Shown here piece by piece: positions 61,771 through 64,000 of a stretch of DNA of 64,000 bases. This DNA comes from Clostridia bacterium (GTDB taxonomy: Bacteria; Bacillota; Clostridia; Christensenellales; Borkfalkiaceae): assembly GCA_017621735.1 (NCBI GenBank), contig JAGASM010000027.1, positions 51,185-115,184 of the forward strand, read 5' to 3'. The notes beneath the pieces were generated by a model. The model saw only the letters and a list, made by a program, of their open reading frames with translations. It did not search any database and had not been told where the DNA came from. A program made the position numbers and the translations under genes. Position 1 is the stretch's first letter; the number at the start of each line of letters is the position of its first letter.

Positions 61771-63027
61771 ATGGATAAATACGTCATTGAAGGAGGACGG
61801 CGACTTTACGGCACGGTTCCGATTGCTTCTGCAAAAAATGCCGTACTTCCGTTATTTGCCGCCTCAATCCTCACCGAAGAAAAGGTAATCATCAAAGAAG
61901 TGCCCGCAATTTCCGACGCGCTTTGTATGGCGCAAATTTTGCGTGAGTTGGGTGCGGACGTCCGTTTTTGCGGTTCCGACGTCGTGGTGGACAGTCAAAA
62001 CGCGACTTCGCACGTCATTTCTTCCGTCCTGACAAAGGAGTTGCGGTCGTCCGTGTTTATGCTCGGATCTCTTTTGACTCGTTTTCATCGCGCTCGGATT
62101 GCCTACCCGGGCGGGTGCGACATCGGGTTAAGACCGATCGATTTACATTTGAGCGCACTCAAAAGATTAGGCGTCGTCATTCGCGAACGGGGCGGTTACA
62201 TTCATTGCAGTTGCGGAACGCTCCGCGGAACGGATATTTTGCTCGACTTTCCAAGTGTTGGCGCTACGGAAAATATCCTGCTTGCCGCCGTCAAAGCGGA
62301 GGGGGTTACGACCGTATCGGGCGCCGCCAAAGAGCCGGAAATTATCGATTTGCAAAATTTCTTAAACGCGATGGGCGCGCGGGTCAGCGGAGCGGGAACG
62401 GACGTTATCACGATAGAGGGGGTAAAAACGCTCCACGGGGTGGAATATCTTCCGATGAAAGACCGAATTGAGGCGGGAACCTTTCTCATTGCGTGCGCCG
62501 CTTGCGGCGGAGAGGTGGAGGTGTGCGGCGTAAAAGGGGAAAATATCTCCTCACTTTTACATAAATTGCGTGAAAACGGTTGCAAGATACATACGAAAAA
62601 TGATAAAATAGTGTTAGAAAGTACGGGGCGGTTGCGCTGTAACCGTCGCATCGAAACGATGCCGTTTCCTGGGTTTCCCACCGATTTGCAAGCGCAAATC
62701 ACGGCGCTCAACTGCGGATGCGAAGGGGGAGCGCTTATCGTGGAAAATTTGTTTGAAACGCGATTTAAGTACGTTCCCGAATTGCAAAAAATGGGCGCGG
62801 ATATTCAAGTAAAAGGGAAAACTGCGTTTATTCGGGGTGTGGGCAGGCTTCATGGAGCAACGGTCGTCGCGGGCGATTTACGCGGCGGTGCGGCGCTCGT
62901 TCTTGCCGCGCTTGCTGCGGAAGGGGTATCCGACGTGCTCGATTTGAGCCACGTTGACAGGGGGTATGCCGACCTACAAGACAAACTGAAAAATCTCGGT
63001 GCGGAAATACGGCGCGTCCGTATTTGA
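61771..63027 (+). CDS. murA: UDP-N-acetylglucosamine 1-carboxyvinyltransferase
   Basis: About 418 residues. It carries out the first committed step of peptidoglycan synthesis. SAKNAVLPLFAASIL, the catalytic cysteine in YPGGCDIGLRPIDLHL near residue 115 (the fosfomycin target), and PGFPTDLQAQ are visible. ATG 61771 follows AAGGAGG; an ATG at 61747 is upstream of that ribosome binding site. Confidence 0.93.
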   Translation: MDKYVIEGGRRLYGTVPIASAKNAVLPLFAASILTEEKVIIKEVPAISDALCMAQILRELGADVRFCGSDVVVDSQNATSHVISSVLTKELRSSVFMLGSLLTRFHRARIAYPGGCDIGLRPIDLHLSALKRLGVVIRERGGYIHCSCGTLRGTDILLDFPSVGATENILLAAVKAEGVTTVSGAAKEPEIIDLQNFLNAMGARVSGAGTDVITIEGVKTLHGVEYLPMKDRIEAGTFLIACAACGGEVEVCGVKGENISSLLHKLRENGCKIHTKNDKIVLESTGRLRCNRRIETMPFPGFPTDLQAQITALNCGCEGGALIVENLFETRFKYVPELQKMGADIQVKGKTAFIRGVGRLHGATVVAGDLRGGAALVLAALAAEGVSDVLDLSHVDRGYADLQDKLKNLGAEIRRVRI

Positions 63028-63045
63028 ACCGAAGAGGAGATACGA

Positions 63046-63828
63046 ATGAAAAAACGTTTGATAACCGTGAGTATTTGCGCAATCGTCGTTTTAATCGCCG
63101 CTTTGGCGGCGGGCTTAAACGCCGTTTTTTCCGTCCATACCGTGGACGTTACGTTTCACGCGTTTACAAAGTCCGGGTTTGACGAGGCGGCGGAAATTCA
63201 AGAAAAACTCGATGCGTTTGCGGGGGAAAGTACGACGTTCCTCGATTTAGAGGAAGTCGAGGCGGTTGTGGAAGAATATCCCTCCTTCCGTGTCGATAAG
63301 ATCGCGAAGGTTTATCCGCAAAAGATTGCGCTCGTCTTGACGGAACGGAAGGAAACGTTTGCCGTCGAAGGGGAAAACGGTTTTTCCATTTACGACGAAG
63401 AGGGAGTTCTCGTTGCGGTAAAAGAAGAGAACGTCAATCGCGTAGACGGCGGAAAAAACGTCTTATTACAAGGGTTTGAACTCTTGGGCGACGTCGGTGC
63501 AACGGCAAGCGGATACCGTATGAGAGAACTTTTAGATACGATTTCCGCATTTGACGAGGCGTTTGGCGAAGTGCGGATGAATTTGGTTTCCGTTAAGTTG
63601 GTCGTTCCGCTTGCGGACGACGTGCGCACGGAGTATTTTGAAATTCAAACGGCGGAAGGCGTGGTGATCCGCATCAACAATCCTTCTTATTTGGCAAAGG
63701 AAAAGGGGGAGAAGGCGGCAAAGGCCTATCTTGCGCTGGACGAAGAAAAGCGTGCGTACGGCACCATTCCCGTATTCGATTACATTACGACGGGGGAAAT
63801 TCCCGATCCCGTTCACGAATCGGACTAA
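63046..63828 (+). CDS. ftsQ: FtsQ/DivIB-like cell division protein
   Basis: 260 residues. A short basic cytoplasmic start and one membrane helix (residues ~6-27) are followed by a POTRA-like region (VFSVHTVDVTFHAF) and a beta domain with VYPQKIALVLTERKETFAVEG near residue 88. Topology and position support FtsQ/DivIB, which scaffolds FtsL and the septal synthase. GAGGAG lies upstream. Confidence 0.82.
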   Translation: MKKRLITVSICAIVVLIAALAAGLNAVFSVHTVDVTFHAFTKSGFDEAAEIQEKLDAFAGESTTFLDLEEVEAVVEEYPSFRVDKIAKVYPQKIALVLTERKETFAVEGENGFSIYDEEGVLVAVKEENVNRVDGGKNVLLQGFELLGDVGATASGYRMRELLDTISAFDEAFGEVRMNLVSVKLVVPLADDVRTEYFEIQTAEGVVIRINNPSYLAKEKGEKAAKAYLALDEEKRAYGTIPVFDYITTGEIPDPVHESD

Positions 63829-63832
63829 ATAA

Positions 63833-63859
63833 AGGCGGAGAGGTATCTCCGCTTTTTTA
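63833..63859 (+). terminator. Terminator after ftsQ
   Basis: GCGGAGA and TCTCCGC pair around GGTA, followed by six T. Confidence 0.85.
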
Positions 63860-63872
63860 TTGTATAGTAATA

Positions 63873-64000
63873 CCCCGCGTTAGACGCGGGGTTCAGGAAA
63901 TGTTAAACATATAATTCTTGAAAATGAAAACTCCTTTTGGTATAATAAAATTGAGGTCTGCAAACCCAACAAAAACCAAAAGGAGGACATTCAAGGTGAA
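63873..64000 (+). mobile_element. Left end of an IS200/IS605-type element (runs off the window)
   Basis: A perfect hairpin CCCCGCGT-TAG-ACGCGGGG (63873-63891) fits a left-end recognition hairpin. TTGAAA (63918) and TATAAT (63941) with a 17-bp spacer form a promoter. CTCCTTTTGG (63931-63940) lies inside that spacer and pairs perfectly with CCAAAAGGAG (63976-63985), whose end is the AGGAGG ribosome binding site of a GTG at 63996. The transposase itself lies beyond the window, so the family is inferred from the layout. Confidence 0.65.

Overview
The window looks like a chromosome segment of an anaerobic Bacillota (Clostridia-type) bacterium with moderate GC. Supporting signs are consensus TTGACA/TATAAT promoters with 17-bp spacers, AGGAGG-type ribosome binding sites, a PotABCD operon under a cupin regulator, an mraZ-led division and wall cluster, and a MurE with the DNPR motif expected for meso-diaminopimelate peptidoglycan. 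I cannot name the species; an uncultured gut lineage is plausible.

Layout. (1) 1-9.1 kb: an L-rhamnose module with a DUF4965-type protein, a cytoplasmic GH78 rhamnosidase, rhaB, rhaA and rhaD. It is interspersed with three decaying 3' ends of a GH2 glycosidase gene. (2) 9.1-13.2 kb: a decayed integrative element holding a frameshifted sigma/HTH gene, small genes, an ORF broken by an in-frame UAG, an excisionase-like gene, a broken tyrosine integrase, and arrays of 8-bp repeats. It ends at the 3' end of an intact tRNA-Thr(GGU), beside a 5' half-tRNA relic. (3) 13.5-19.2 kb: lipid and envelope genes (YbhN-like flippase-type protein, pssA, psd, amidase, acyl-ACP thioesterase, flavin reductase-like protein). 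(4) 19.2-30.8 kb: the arginine operon argGCJBDF-carA-carB. Here CarA has lost its whole glutaminase catalytic triad and CarB is fused to DapF. (5) 30.8-33.7 kb: a membrane protein, a cysteine desulfurase and ThiI. (6) 33.7-43.9 kb: a class A PBP on the minus strand, then miaB-mutS-mutL-miaA and a PLP enzyme. (7) 43.9-45.8 kb: an SPFH protein, a ribbon-helix-helix protein and a membrane protein. (8) 45.8-51.2 kb, minus strand: an IS left-end relic, then a polyamine transporter operon with its regulator. (9) 51.4-52.7 kb: rpsT and murI. (10) 52.7-63.9 kb: the division/wall cluster mraZ-rsmH-ftsL-like-ftsI-murE-mraY-murD-ftsW-murA-ftsQ, without murF, murG or murC. The window closes on what looks like the left end of an IS200/IS605-type element.

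Connections. The CarB-DapF chain ties arginine/pyrimidine precursor supply to meso-DAP, which MurE uses 26 kb away. The dead CarA glutaminase predicts carbamoyl phosphate made from free ammonia. Cysteine desulfurase feeds ThiI, and MiaA makes the i6A that MiaB methylthiolates. Repeat-driven changes recur: a 48-bp repeat spans the murD stop and ftsW start, a 72-bp repeat sits in the ybhN-like gene, and a 108-bp duplication copies an amidase gene tail plus its terminator.
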